Shown piece after piece: positions 16,481 through 25,354 of a stretch of DNA of 64,000 bases. Source of the stretch: Erythrobacter litoralis (GTDB lineage: Bacteria > Pseudomonadota > Alphaproteobacteria > Sphingomonadales > Sphingomonadaceae); assembly GCF_029760855.1 (NCBI RefSeq), contig NZ_SOSI01000003.1:434001-498000 (forward strand), in the 5' to 3' direction. How positions within the stretch are numbered: the stretch's first letter is position 1; every line of letters begins with the position of its first letter. The translations under genes and the position numbers were made by a program. A model generated the notes under the pieces. That model searched no databases. It was not told the DNA's origin and saw only the letters and a list, made by a program, of their open reading frames with translations.

Positions 16481-17704
16481 ATGACCGATTCACCGGCCCT
16501 GAGAAAAGTCGAGCGCGGTAAACTGTGCGCGGGCTGCGGATTATGCGCGGGCATTTCGGACGATGCGATCGCGATGGAAGTGGAGGCGCCTGGATACGCG
16601 CGCCCCGAACAGGTGGCGAAAATTTCCGATCGAGTCGAGCGCGCAATCGAACAAGCCTGCCCCGGACTCGAAGTTTATAGCTGGGACCGGATGACCGAAG
16701 CGACCGCAAGCGATGTTTCTTGGGGCCCCTATATTGAATGCCTTACGGGCCATGCGACCGAAGACGAGACCCGCCATTCCGGCTCGTCCGGCGGCATGAT
16801 CTCGGCGCTAGCCATGCATGCGCTCGAGACGGGGGCGGCGCAGCAGGTTCTACATATCGAAGGCGATCCCACGAAGCCGACTGGCAACCGCACTGCCATC
16901 TCGCGGACGTCGCAGGAGGTGCTTGCACGGGCCGGATCGCGCTATGCGCCCTCCTCGCCGCTTGAGAATGTCGAAGCAATGCTGGACGATGGAACGCCTA
17001 CCGTATTCATCGGGAAGCCGTGCGATGTCGCGGCTCTCCGCTCGCTCGCTCTGCTCGACGAGCGTATCGACCGCGTTTTTCCCTTGAAGCTGTCCTTCTT
17101 TTGCGGCGGAGTCCCGAGCCATGCAGGCGCGGATCGCATCGTCGAGACAATGGGCCTCGACCCACAGCGTTTGAGCCAATTCCGTTATCGCGGCAACGGC
17201 TGGCCGGGACTCACCCACGCCGAAGATACTGACGGCCGAACGGCAGAAATGTCGTACGAAGAAAGCTGGGGCCGATACCTCTCCAGCCAGGTCCAGTTTC
17301 GCTGCAAAATTTGTCCGGACCCCGTAGGCGGCGTCGCCGACATAGCATGCGCAGACGCTTGGTATGGCGGCGAAAGCGGCTATCCCCAATTCGACGAAGC
17401 GGACGGCCGCAGCCTCGTTATGGTTCGGACCGAGAGCGGCAGGCGCTTCCTCGATCGGGCGCGGCGTACAAGCATCGTAGCCACGGAGCGGCTCGACATC
17501 GACGAGGTAAACCTTATGCAACCGGCCCAAGCGCGCCGGAAGCGGCGCATTGCCGCCCGGATGGCGGCATGGCGCGTTGCTGGCAAACCGGTTCCTAAAA
17601 TGAGAGGTTTACATGTCGCTAAGGCGACCCGAAAAGAGCGGCCGCATCTTCTTTTGAAGGAGTTTCTCGGCACGTTACGCCGTGTCTTTCAGGGACGGAT
17701 CTGA
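16481..17704 (+). CDS. F420 hydrogenase/dehydrogenase beta-subunit (FrhB)-like protein
   Basis: 407 residues. An N-terminal ferredoxin-like cysteine cluster (KLCAGCGLC) is followed by the FrhB_N/FrhB_C pattern: HSGSSGGMISALAMHALETG, GKPCDVAALRSL, FFCGGVPSH, and a second cysteine cluster CKICPDPVGGVADIACADAW. Members bind FeS clusters and a flavin; many sit beside pyruvyl transferases in polysaccharide loci, where the role is undefined. It might perform a redox step on a sugar. The start at 16481 is chosen because the frame upstream overlaps the transferase and AAAGG precedes it. An F420 role is unlikely to be implied by the name here. Confidence 0.75.
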   Translation: MTDSPALRKVERGKLCAGCGLCAGISDDAIAMEVEAPGYARPEQVAKISDRVERAIEQACPGLEVYSWDRMTEATASDVSWGPYIECLTGHATEDETRHSGSSGGMISALAMHALETGAAQQVLHIEGDPTKPTGNRTAISRTSQEVLARAGSRYAPSSPLENVEAMLDDGTPTVFIGKPCDVAALRSLALLDERIDRVFPLKLSFFCGGVPSHAGADRIVETMGLDPQRLSQFRYRGNGWPGLTHAEDTDGRTAEMSYEESWGRYLSSQVQFRCKICPDPVGGVADIACADAWYGGESGYPQFDEADGRSLVMVRTESGRRFLDRARRTSIVATERLDIDEVNLMQPAQARRKRRIAARMAAWRVAGKPVPKMRGLHVAKATRKERPHLLLKEFLGTLRRVFQGRI

Positions 17705-17787
17705 TAAAGGGTTGGATTGCGGCATGTTTCCGCGAGTATTCCGAATTGCGGACCTCGCGCATGTCGCTGCATCTTAGGGGATTTCCG

Positions 17788-19026
17788 ATGGCTGAAACAC
17801 TTCGCAATCTGCGCGCTACCGCAACACTTGCCACAGCATTGGCTTCGGTTGCCTTCGCGAGCGGGGTGTCTGCGCAGACCGTAGGCGAAGACTATCTCGA
17901 GTTTGGCGGCCAAGTCGATCTTCGTTACGATAGCAACGTCATAAACGGCAATGCGCAGCGCGCGGAAGCTCGCGGTTTCAGTAGAGATGACCAGGTGGTG
18001 ACGCCATCGCTTACCGCAGCCATCAACAAAACCTTCGGGCGCAATGCCGTGCGCGCCTCTGCCTTGATCGGTTACGATTTCCACCTTCAAAACCCACGGT
18101 TGGACAGCGAACGCATTTCCGTCGATTTGCTCGGTCTGATTTCACTCTCCGTTTGCGAACTGCGCCCCGGTATCAATTTCCAGCGCCGGCAAGCCGAAAG
18201 AGGCGACCGTTCGCTTGTCATCGATCCCGGCATCGCCATCGACAACGTGCAGACGATCCAGGAATACAAGCTCGACGTCGCCTGCGGTCGTTCCATTGGG
18301 TTACGTCCCATCGGCGGCGTCAGCTTCCGTAGCGGCGATAATTCGAGCGACCTGCGGCAGCTCGCCGATTTCAATACGTTCACTTACTATGGCGGCCTTG
18401 GATATCAGCAACCATCAATCGGTACGCTCGATCTCTATGCATCCAAGGCGAGTACGGAATACGAAAATCGGATGATTGGCGACGAGTTCGATGGTTTTGA
18501 CGTATTTCGCGCTGGGGCGGCATATTCTCGCGATATCGGCGCACGCTGGAATGCGCGGATCGAGGGCTTTTATATCGATACCAATGCCGTGACCGCTGTC
18601 GAAGAAAATTACAACGGCCTCGGTTGGAATATCGGCTTGAACGGCACCTTCCCGCCGCGCCTCTCGCTCGGGGTGCAATTCGGGAAGGATGTCCAGCCCG
18701 TATTGAACAACGACGCCCTTTACATGAAGCAAACGACGTATGGCGTGAACGCCGATTACGCTGTCAACGAACGCTGGAACATCGGAGCCGCCTATTCGCT
18801 GCGCGATCGCAATTACGTCTACAGTGCAGCCCTGCCCCCGAGTACGGAAGGCAACCTTACCGAAGACCAGTTCAACACTGCGACAGTTTCGGCAACATAT
18901 ACCACGGCCAGTCCTTTGAGTTTCACCGCCTACGGGGGATACGAAAACCGCTCTGCCAACAATCCGATCTTCGACTATGACGGGTTCTACGCAGGATTAA
19001 CGGTAAAGTATCTGTTCCGTCGCTAG
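17788..19026 (+). CDS. Outer-membrane beta-barrel protein of the polysaccharide locus (EpsL-like)
   Basis: 412 residues. The ATG at 17788 follows AGGGGA by 6 bases and gives a signal peptide cleaved after GVSAQ (about residue 29). The remainder is alternating amphipathic strands ending in an aromatic terminal strand (FYAGLTVKYLFRR), as in outer-membrane barrels of the BBP2/putative surface family. Position directly before the Wza-like gene matches EpsL-type proteins of exosortase loci. It may form or support the outer-membrane exit route for the polymer; the direct role is inferred from context. Confidence 0.72.
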   Translation: MAETLRNLRATATLATALASVAFASGVSAQTVGEDYLEFGGQVDLRYDSNVINGNAQRAEARGFSRDDQVVTPSLTAAINKTFGRNAVRASALIGYDFHLQNPRLDSERISVDLLGLISLSVCELRPGINFQRRQAERGDRSLVIDPGIAIDNVQTIQEYKLDVACGRSIGLRPIGGVSFRSGDNSSDLRQLADFNTFTYYGGLGYQQPSIGTLDLYASKASTEYENRMIGDEFDGFDVFRAGAAYSRDIGARWNARIEGFYIDTNAVTAVEENYNGLGWNIGLNGTFPPRLSLGVQFGKDVQPVLNNDALYMKQTTYGVNADYAVNERWNIGAAYSLRDRNYVYSAALPPSTEGNLTEDQFNTATVSATYTTASPLSFTAYGGYENRSANNPIFDYDGFYAGLTVKYLFRR

Positions 19027-19035
19027 GAAGAGAAG

Positions 19036-19923
19036 ATGCGTAAAACGATTCTTTCGACCCGCTCCCTTGTTTGTGCCATCGGCATGGCGAGCCTGATGGC
19101 CGTGCCGCTTGCGGCGCAGACTTCTGCGTTCCAGCAGGAATTCCAGAATCAGCCCGATACATCGGCCGATGAAGAGGCCCCCTCCCCCCAGTCGGAAATG
19201 CCGCTTGCCGCGGGCTATATTCTTGGTCCGGGCGATGTCGTCGAGGTGTCGGTCGCCGGGCAGGAAGAATATCGTTCACGCGTCCAGGTACAGGTGGACG
19301 GATCGATCCAACTGCCCTTTATTCGCGACGTTCAGGCAGAAGACCGCACGGTCGCCCAGTTGCAGGATGAGGTAGCCGATCGGCTGCGTAGTGGCGGATA
19401 TTATACCGATCCCGTGGTGAACGTGATCGTGGCTGGCTATGCTAGCCGCTACGTGACGGTTCTCGGCCAAGTCGGATCGCAGGGGCTCGTTCCCATCGAC
19501 CGGAACTATCGCCTTTCCGAGATGATCGCGCGTGTTGGCGGCATCGGACCCAACGGTTCGGAAACCGTCACGCTTATCCGGGCTTCGGGCGAAAAGATCA
19601 ATGTGACGCTCGAGGAAATGGCCACCGGCGGTCCGGCGATGGATCCCTATGTCGCCGCGGGCGACAAGATTTTCGTCGACCGTGTGGAAGCAGGGTCGCA
19701 AGCGACTTTTTGCATCTACGGCGCGGTCAATGCCGCGGGTTGCTATCCCGTCGGCCAGACCATGACCTTACGCATGGCGCTCGCGCGCGCAGGAGGTCTG
19801 AATAATCTCGGTTCGGAAAAGAAGATCGACGTTTTCCGCAACGGCCGCGAAATTGGCCGCATTGATCTTTCGCAGCCTGTGCTTGAAGGCGACGTTCTCA
19901 AGGTCGGCGAGCGTTTCTTTTGA
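19036..19923 (+). CDS. Polysaccharide export protein (Wza/OPX family)
   Basis: 295 residues. The signal peptide ends near VPLAAQT. The Poly_export domain starts at GYILGPGDVVEVSVAGQEEY, with soluble-ligand-binding beta-grasp repeats after it (VTVLGQVGSQGLVPIDRNYRLSEM... and IYGAVNAAGCYPVGQTMTLRMALARAGGL). The mature protein has no lipobox cysteine, unlike classical Wza, and there is no C-terminal amphipathic helix long enough for an octameric outer-membrane pore. It may therefore need the barrel at 17788 for passage through the outer membrane. It is followed after 25 bases by the second Wzz-like gene. Confidence 0.85.
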   Translation: MRKTILSTRSLVCAIGMASLMAVPLAAQTSAFQQEFQNQPDTSADEEAPSPQSEMPLAAGYILGPGDVVEVSVAGQEEYRSRVQVQVDGSIQLPFIRDVQAEDRTVAQLQDEVADRLRSGGYYTDPVVNVIVAGYASRYVTVLGQVGSQGLVPIDRNYRLSEMIARVGGIGPNGSETVTLIRASGEKINVTLEEMATGGPAMDPYVAAGDKIFVDRVEAGSQATFCIYGAVNAAGCYPVGQTMTLRMALARAGGLNNLGSEKKIDVFRNGREIGRIDLSQPVLEGDVLKVGERFF

Positions 19924-19948
19924 TTTCCTTTTGGTCTAGGCGTTCGCA

Positions 19949-21271
19949 ATGAGCATCAATCAATTCTTCCGAATACTCTGGGCGCGCCGTTTGCTAATCG
20001 GCGCGACCACGGCGATAGCGCTGCTGCTTACGATGGCAGTCGCAGTCGTCATGCCGCCTCGTTACGAAGCGACGTCGCGCTTGATGCTCGATATCGTCAA
20101 GCCGGACCCGGTGACGGGTGAGACCATCGCGGCGCAGTGGGCGCGTGCCTATGTCGGAACGCAGCTGCAATTGGTTACCGATCCGCGCGTCGCCAGCCGC
20201 GTCGCGGAGCGCGCAGGCTGGACTGATTCCGCCGAATTCGCGCAGGAATATCGCGATAGCGGGGCAGCCGAGCGCATGGATTTTCAGCGCTGGCTCGCCG
20301 AACGCGTCATCGAGAATACGACTGCATCGATGGTGCCCGGCAGCAATATTCTTGAGATTACTTATGCCAGCACTACGCCCGAACCGGCAGCCGAGCTGGC
20401 CGATCTTGTCCGCGATGCCTATGTCGATCAGACGCTCGAGTTCCGGCAGGAAGCCGCCCAGCGGAACGCCGATTGGTTCGACCAGCAGACCCAGGAAATT
20501 CAGACCGCACTGGCCGAAGCACAAGAAGCTAAGACCGACTTCGAGCGTGCGAACGGCGTCATCCTGACCGACGATCTTGTCGACACGGATACTGCGCGGC
20601 TTCGCGCTCTAGCGGGATCGACGCCTGCGGGCCAGGTACAGACGATGGCGGGCGGCGGTGTCGCACCGTCGGCTGGCCAGTTGGCACAAATCGATGCGGC
20701 CATTGCCGCCGCATCGCGGACCTTGGGTCCGAACCACCCGAATTTGCAGCAATTGCGCCAACAGCGCAACGCTCTTGCCTCGTCGGTCGCGCAGGAATCC
20801 GCCGCGCAGCCGCGCATGGTCACGACCGGCCCGTCGCTCAGTTCGCTCTACAGTGCACAGCAGGCCCGTGTGCTCGAAAATGCCGGTGCCGCCAACGAAG
20901 CGCGCCGGCTCGCGACCGATGTGCTGGTGTTGCGTGACCAATACCAGCAGACCGCAGCCCGGGCAGCCCAGCTCGAGCAGGAAGCCCGGTCCAGCGAAAG
21001 TGGACTGACCCTGCTGAACGATGCGATCATTCCGCAGGGTAAGGTGTTCCCGAACTATCCCTTCCTCTTGATCGTGTCGCTGGCAGCGGGCCTCGGCATC
21101 GGCGTTCTCGCTGCCCTTTTGCTCGAACTATTCAAGCGGCGCATTCGCGGGGTTGAGGAATTGCAACTGATCGATGCGCCGGTTCTCGGCGCTATGCATG
21201 CCCAATCCGGCAGCGACAAACAGGGGGCATCGCCATTCGCGCGCCTTCGAGGGGAAAGTTACGCCACATGA
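19949..21271 (+). CDS. Wzz/GumC-like polysaccharide chain-length protein (second copy)
   Basis: 440 residues. Membrane helix at about 16-36, Wzz domain, a long coiled-coil region (about 165-200 and 300-350), the GPNHPNLQQLRQQRNAL motif, and a second helix near 365-390 followed by a tail with EELQLIDAPVLGAM, the usual link toward a cytoplasmic kinase partner. That partner is the next gene, whose start overlaps this stop (ATGA). It belongs to the OPX-Wzz-kinase export set, whereas the copy at 5233 belongs to the polymerase. Together they could set chain length at two points. Confidence 0.85.
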   Translation: MSINQFFRILWARRLLIGATTAIALLLTMAVAVVMPPRYEATSRLMLDIVKPDPVTGETIAAQWARAYVGTQLQLVTDPRVASRVAERAGWTDSAEFAQEYRDSGAAERMDFQRWLAERVIENTTASMVPGSNILEITYASTTPEPAAELADLVRDAYVDQTLEFRQEAAQRNADWFDQQTQEIQTALAEAQEAKTDFERANGVILTDDLVDTDTARLRALAGSTPAGQVQTMAGGGVAPSAGQLAQIDAAIAAASRTLGPNHPNLQQLRQQRNALASSVAQESAAQPRMVTTGPSLSSLYSAQQARVLENAGAANEARRLATDVLVLRDQYQQTAARAAQLEQEARSSESGLTLLNDAIIPQGKVFPNYPFLLIVSLAAGLGIGVLAALLLELFKRRIRGVEELQLIDAPVLGAMHAQSGSDKQGASPFARLRGESYAT

Positions 21272-22005
21272 ACGAATTGAGCACCCCATCGCAGCAAGAC
21301 TGGACGCCTGACGTCCATGCGGACGGCGGTTATGCCGATCATCGCTTCGATTCGATCGAGGAAAGCGGTGATTACACTTTTTCAGACAAGCTTGCGCTTC
21401 TCTCAGGGCGTGGGTCTCTCGATGCGGAAACGATTTCGCTCTTGCTGTCGGAATTGCTTTCGCAGCACGTTCAGAATGCCAAACGCGGCATAGCCTTTTG
21501 CGGCGCATCGAAAGACACCGGCTGCAGCTACATGGCGGCGAATATTGCGGTTGCCATGGCATTGTCAGGCGTTCGCACGATTCTGGTTGATGCGAATATG
21601 CGCGATCCGGCGGTGCAGGACTATATCGCTCCAGTGAGCGACCGGGGCGGGCTTCTTCAATGTCTGAGCGACGAATACACGACCCTGCAGCATGTGGTAC
21701 ACCACGACGTAATTCCCAATCTTTCGGTCCTTTACGCGGGCGGGGTCTCCAATGATGCAGGCCTTCTTGCTTCGAAAAACGCCGATGCGGTGTTTTCCGA
21801 CTGCTTGCGCGATTACGCGTGCACGATCGTCGATACGGCTCCGGCCAACCGTAGTTCAGACGCAGTGCGGATCGCGAACATGGTGCGCTACACGCTGATC
21901 GTTGCACGGAAGGACAAGTCGTTCGTCGCCGATATCAAGAAGCTCGCCGGCGACATTCGGCAGAATAACGGCGAAATACTTGGCACATTCCTGAATGCCT
22001 ACTGA
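21268..22005 (+). CDS. BY-kinase/MinD-like P-loop protein with altered Walker A
   Basis: 245 residues of the CpsD/CapB/EpsG fold, partner of the Wzz-like protein. The Walker A region reads G79-A-S-K-D-T-G-C86-S: cysteine stands where the phosphate-binding lysine is expected, while Walker A' (TILVDANMRDP, D108) and the IVDTAP Walker B-like segment remain. The C-terminus has no tyrosine cluster, only a final Y. This argues against normal autophosphorylation and for a regulatory or scaffold role, unless K82 substitutes. It overlaps both neighbours: 4 bases with the Wzz-like gene and 11 bases with exosortase. Confidence 0.7.
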   Translation: MNELSTPSQQDWTPDVHADGGYADHRFDSIEESGDYTFSDKLALLSGRGSLDAETISLLLSELLSQHVQNAKRGIAFCGASKDTGCSYMAANIAVAMALSGVRTILVDANMRDPAVQDYIAPVSDRGGLLQCLSDEYTTLQHVVHHDVIPNLSVLYAGGVSNDAGLLASKNADAVFSDCLRDYACTIVDTAPANRSSDAVRIANMVRYTLIVARKDKSFVADIKKLAGDIRQNNGEILGTFLNAY

Positions 22006-22897
22006 GGCCGTTCTCGACAAGCCTTTCTCGAACGCGGCCCCGAACCAGTCGGGTACCCTTGCACGGCTGCGTTCCCATTGGCCGCTTGTTCTCGCCTGCG
22101 TCGCCTTCGCGATCCCGACGATCATTCGGCTGGCTGAAGGATCGTGGAGCTTGGAAATCGGTGCGCACGGCCCGATCGTCCTCGCGACCGGATTGTGGCT
22201 ACTGTCTCGCTGCGACTGGTCTCACCAGTCCGGTGAGGGCCGTTCGGGAACCGTGCAAGGTCTAACATGGGCCGCCATCGTCGTGTCTCTTATCCTGTAC
22301 GTCTTCGGACGCGCATATGATTTTCTCGCCCTGGAAACGGCGGGTCTCTATTTCGCGCTGATCGGTGTGCTTGTCCTAGCAGTCGGGGCGCGTACGGTCT
22401 TTCGGAACACATTCCCGCTGCTGTACCTAGCCTTCCTCATCCCGCCGCCCGGTTGGGTGATCGACGCTGTGACAGCGCCCTTGCAGCATTTCATCTCGTT
22501 TTCGGCGACCGAGCTCCTGCGTTGGCTCGACTATCCGGTGTCTCGTAGCGGCGTCGCGATCGAGGTCGCGCAATATCGCTTGCTGGTCGAACAGGCGTGT
22601 TCCGGTATGAACTCGATCGTCGGCCTGACCGCAGTGACGCTGTTCTACATTTACCTACTGCACGGCTCGAGTTGGCGTTATGCGATCCTGCTGATGGCGC
22701 TAATTCTGCCGATCGCTGTCTTCGTGAACTTCCTTCGCGTTTGCACGCTGATCTTGGTGACCTATCACTACGGCGACGCGGTAGCGCAGGGCGTGTTCCA
22801 CAACACGGCAGGCGTGGCCCTGTTCGCTTTGGCGCTCGCGCTGATGTTCCTCATCGATGCCGGCCTGCGCAAAGCTTTGGGAGGACGGCTTCAATGA
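21995..22897 (+). CDS. xrtV: Exosortase (XrtV-like)
   Basis: 300 residues with about eight membrane helices. The exosortase catalytic triad is complete: C202 in VEQACSGMNSIVG, R248 in NFLRVC and H269 in FHNTAG. Exosortases are membrane transpeptidases that recognise PEP-CTERM tails and release or attach those proteins at the cell surface. The sphingomonad context and PEPxxW tails in this window suggest the XrtV class, but the subtype call is by analogy. It overlaps the preceding P-loop gene and the following epsI (ATGA), so the three are translated together. Likely clients are the proteins at 54698 and 58545. Confidence 0.85.
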   Translation: MPTEAVLDKPFSNAAPNQSGTLARLRSHWPLVLACVAFAIPTIIRLAEGSWSLEIGAHGPIVLATGLWLLSRCDWSHQSGEGRSGTVQGLTWAAIVVSLILYVFGRAYDFLALETAGLYFALIGVLVLAVGARTVFRNTFPLLYLAFLIPPPGWVIDAVTAPLQHFISFSATELLRWLDYPVSRSGVAIEVAQYRLLVEQACSGMNSIVGLTAVTLFYIYLLHGSSWRYAILLMALILPIAVFVNFLRVCTLILVTYHYGDAVAQGVFHNTAGVALFALALALMFLIDAGLRKALGGRLQ

Positions 22898-23601
22898 CTG
22901 CAGTCAATCGCCGGACAGTCCTTATCGGCGGGGCATTCGCCGCAGCCTTCGGAACCGCCGCTTGGCTGACGCCGCGCGAACAGCTTCGCTATCTAGAGGA
23001 TGATCAGCTTTCCGAGGTTATCCCCGAGAGGTTCGGCCCGTGGGTGTCTAAATTCGACCCGAACCTGGTGGTCCCCCCGACCGAAGGCAGCTTGACCGAT
23101 CGCCTATACGACGATCTCGTTACGCGGCGGTACCAAAACGTCAATACGGGTGAGCAGATCATGCTACTCGCGGCCTATGGCGGGACGCAGACCGACGACC
23201 TGCAGTTGCACCGGCCCGAGGCTTGCTATCCCGCGGTCGGCATGCAGATCGCCGCGCGGCGCCCGGTGATGCTTGAGCTCGGCGGGCGGTCCGTCCCCGC
23301 GGTCGAGTTGACCGCCACGGCACCTGGACGCATCGAGGATATCATCTACTGGAGCCGCATGGGCAACAGCTTCCCGCAGGACGCCGGTGCCCAGCGCAGT
23401 GAAAAACTGGCGCTCGCGTTCCAGGGTTTGATCCCAGATGGTATCCTCGTGCGCGCATCGCATGTCCGACCTGAAGGTATGCCGGCGAGCGTCGATATCG
23501 CAGCATTCCTCAGTCAGATGGTTGGCTCGGTCAGCACCAAGCAGCGCCTCGCCCTTATCGGAAATGCACAAGGCATATCCCGCGTGGCCGAACGCGGTTA
23601 A
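22894..23601 (+). CDS. epsI: EpsI-type exosortase-associated protein
   Basis: 235 residues. The ATG at 22894 overlaps the exosortase stop and follows GGAGGA by about 9 bases. An N-terminal segment (RRTVLIGGAFAAAFGTAAWLTP) is a signal/anchor with a twin-arginine look. The EpsI domain follows with MLLAAYGGTQTDDLQLHRPEACYPAVGMQI, whose conserved C and H are typical of the family. EpsI accompanies or is fused to exosortases in polysaccharide loci; its biochemical role is unclear. It is the last gene of the operon. Confidence 0.82.
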   Translation: MTAVNRRTVLIGGAFAAAFGTAAWLTPREQLRYLEDDQLSEVIPERFGPWVSKFDPNLVVPPTEGSLTDRLYDDLVTRRYQNVNTGEQIMLLAAYGGTQTDDLQLHRPEACYPAVGMQIAARRPVMLELGGRSVPAVELTATAPGRIEDIIYWSRMGNSFPQDAGAQRSEKLALAFQGLIPDGILVRASHVRPEGMPASVDIAAFLSQMVGSVSTKQRLALIGNAQGISRVAERG

Positions 23602-23704
23602 CGCTGGAACGATCGGTTTTTTCGGTCTCTAAACCGCTTGCCCCGGACCTCCCGGCGCGTTCCCTCGTTCTCTATCCATCTGACCCAAATGGAAGAGGAC
23701 TTTT

Positions 23705-24112
23705 ATGAACTTGCCGCATAAGGCCCACGTCGCGATCGTCGACGGCGAAAAATTTATCGTCATGCGCAATAGCGGACAGTCGTTGGACCCCAAGCTCGAA
23801 AACGCTGAAAAGCCTAACCTGTCGACCACCAATTACAGCGCCGGGGTCAAGCATCAGGACGACGTCGGACGGCATCTCGGCAGTAGCGATCTCGAGGAAC
23901 TGGCGCATGGTGCCGCGGCAGCGGAATGGTTGAACGCCAAGGCCGTCGCGAACGAGATCGACGACCTCCTCGTAATTGCAGACCCAAAGACACTCGGTGA
24001 GATGCGTCGGCATTATCACAGCGAACTGGAAAAGCGCCTGGTTGGCGAAATTGCCAAAACCATGACCGGCGAGCCTACCGACCGGATCGAAAAGGCCATC
24101 GTCTCCGCATAA
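23705..24112 (+). CDS. Host attachment protein family (baeRF12-like)
   Basis: 135 residues, resembling the family named for a plant-attachment factor: it starts HKAHVAIVDGEKFIVMRNSG, contains HGAAAAEWLNAKAVANEIDDLLVIADPKTLGEMRRHY, and ends in EKRLVGEIAKTMTGEPTDRIEKAI. The fold is related to release-factor-1-like (baeRF) domains. It is probably cytoplasmic and has no signal peptide. Whether it is linked to the adjacent surface-polysaccharide locus is unknown; it has its own spacing of 103 bases from epsI. Confidence 0.7.
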   Translation: MNLPHKAHVAIVDGEKFIVMRNSGQSLDPKLENAEKPNLSTTNYSAGVKHQDDVGRHLGSSDLEELAHGAAAAEWLNAKAVANEIDDLLVIADPKTLGEMRRHYHSELEKRLVGEIAKTMTGEPTDRIEKAIVSA

Positions 24113-24136
24113 GATCTACGACTTGTTCGGTTCCCG

Positions 24137-24169
24137 GCGCGGCGAAGACACGTTCGGTCTTCGTCGCGC
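24137..24169 (+). terminator. Strong hairpin after the attachment-family gene
   Basis: A 13-bp stem (GCGCGGCGAAGAC / GTCTTCGTCGCGC, one G-U pair) with loop ACGTTCG. Only a short T run follows, so it may act as a weak or factor-assisted terminator. It lies 22 bases after the stop. Confidence 0.5.
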
Positions 24170-24232
24170 TTGCCTGCGACCGGATCGATCCGTTAACGCC
24201 TGAATAACCATGATGGGGTTAGACGGTTGGAC

Positions 24233-25249
24233 ATGACATTGAAACGGATCGGGAAAACCTTCGTGGCGGCGGTCTTGGCCGCAGCCGTGCCTTTTGCTGC
24301 TCAGGCGCAGACAACTTACCAAGCGCAGTTCGACAGCACGCTCGGCACGGAAATGCGCACGCCGCAATCGTTCGATGCGGTATATCAATCGGCATTCGAA
24401 CAACGCATCGCCGAACTGGCCGATGGATCGCGGGGCCGGATCGGCGTCGCCGCCGTCGACCTGTCGACCGGGCAGCAGATCGGCATCCTTGACGACCAGC
24501 TTTTTCCCATGGCCAGCACCAGCAAGATCGCGATCGCCGCGACGTTCCTAGAAGGGGTGGAGAAAGGCCGCTGGTCTCTGACGAGCGAATTCCCGCTTCT
24601 TCTGCCAAAGCGCTCGGCGCGCTTTTCCAGTGCTGTCGCCCCGGTCTATGAAGGCGATCACATGAAGGCGATCGACCTGATCGAGATTATGATCACTCGC
24701 TCCAGCAATCCCGCGACTGATGCCTTGCTTCGCGTCGTGGGCGGTCCGAAAGAAGTGAATGCCTGGATGCGGCGCGCCGGGATCAAGAATTTCAGCCTCG
24801 ACCGCGATATCGCAACCCTCGTTCGCGACGATGGCGAGTTCGATCCCGCCAACCATATCGACAAGCGTGACAGCGCGACGCCGGCGGCGATGCTGACCTT
24901 GCTGAAAGGCTTGTATCAGGGAGACTACCTGTCGGCGAGTTCGCGCCGGGTGCTTCTAGGTGCAATGAGCCGGACCCGCACGGGTAAGAGGCGGATACCG
25001 GCACTGATGCCGGCAGGCGTGCGAGTGTCCCACAAAACCGGGTCACTGAACAATACGTCCAGCGATATCGGCATTCTCGAAATGCCTGACGGGCGCGCGG
25101 TGGCAGTCGCCATTTATGTGACCGGACAGGGAACGCGGCTCAATCGCGAGGCGAAGATCGCGCAGATCGCGCGGGCCTTGCACGATGGCTATGCGGCGGA
25201 AAAAACCCGGCGCATCTATGCGGATGCCAATTATGGCGGGGGCAATTGA
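24233..25249 (+). CDS. Class A beta-lactamase-fold serine hydrolase (secreted)
   Basis: 338 residues. Signal peptide ends near AAQAQ. The penicilloyl-serine motifs are present: S95-T-S-K98, S157-S-N159 and K268-T-G270. The region between SxN and KTG has no clear ExxLN omega loop, so efficient beta-lactamase activity is not assured; a peptidoglycan-directed carboxypeptidase-like or related hydrolase is equally likely. The start at ATG 24233 is preferred over the TTG at 24227; no strong ribosome site is visible for either. It acts in the periplasm. Confidence 0.7.
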   Translation: MTLKRIGKTFVAAVLAAAVPFAAQAQTTYQAQFDSTLGTEMRTPQSFDAVYQSAFEQRIAELADGSRGRIGVAAVDLSTGQQIGILDDQLFPMASTSKIAIAATFLEGVEKGRWSLTSEFPLLLPKRSARFSSAVAPVYEGDHMKAIDLIEIMITRSSNPATDALLRVVGGPKEVNAWMRRAGIKNFSLDRDIATLVRDDGEFDPANHIDKRDSATPAAMLTLLKGLYQGDYLSASSRRVLLGAMSRTRTGKRRIPALMPAGVRVSHKTGSLNNTSSDIGILEMPDGRAVAVAIYVTGQGTRLNREAKIAQIARALHDGYAAEKTRRIYADANYGGGN

Positions 25250-25280
25250 CGCGCGCGCAAGAACTTCTCTTCATTCATAA

Positions 25281-25314
25281 AAAAAGGGGCAGCGCCATAA
25301 AGCACTGCCCCTTG
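25281..25314 (-). terminator. Intrinsic terminator of the small lipoprotein gene
   Basis: On the minus strand a stem GGGGCAGTGC / GCGCTGCCCC (one G-U pair, extended by AA/TT) with loop TTTATG is followed by a run of seven T. It lies about 40 bases past the lipoprotein stop and also separates it from the convergent hydrolase gene. Confidence 0.85.
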
Positions 25315-25354
25315 AAATTTCAGGCGACCGAGCCGCCCGTGCGATAGCGCGAGA

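Noticed and set aside
24194..24214. CtrA-like site TTAACGCCTGAATAA before the serine hydrolase gene
   Set aside because: Second half ATAA mismatches the consensus and the position relative to the start is too close for usual activation; chance match likely.
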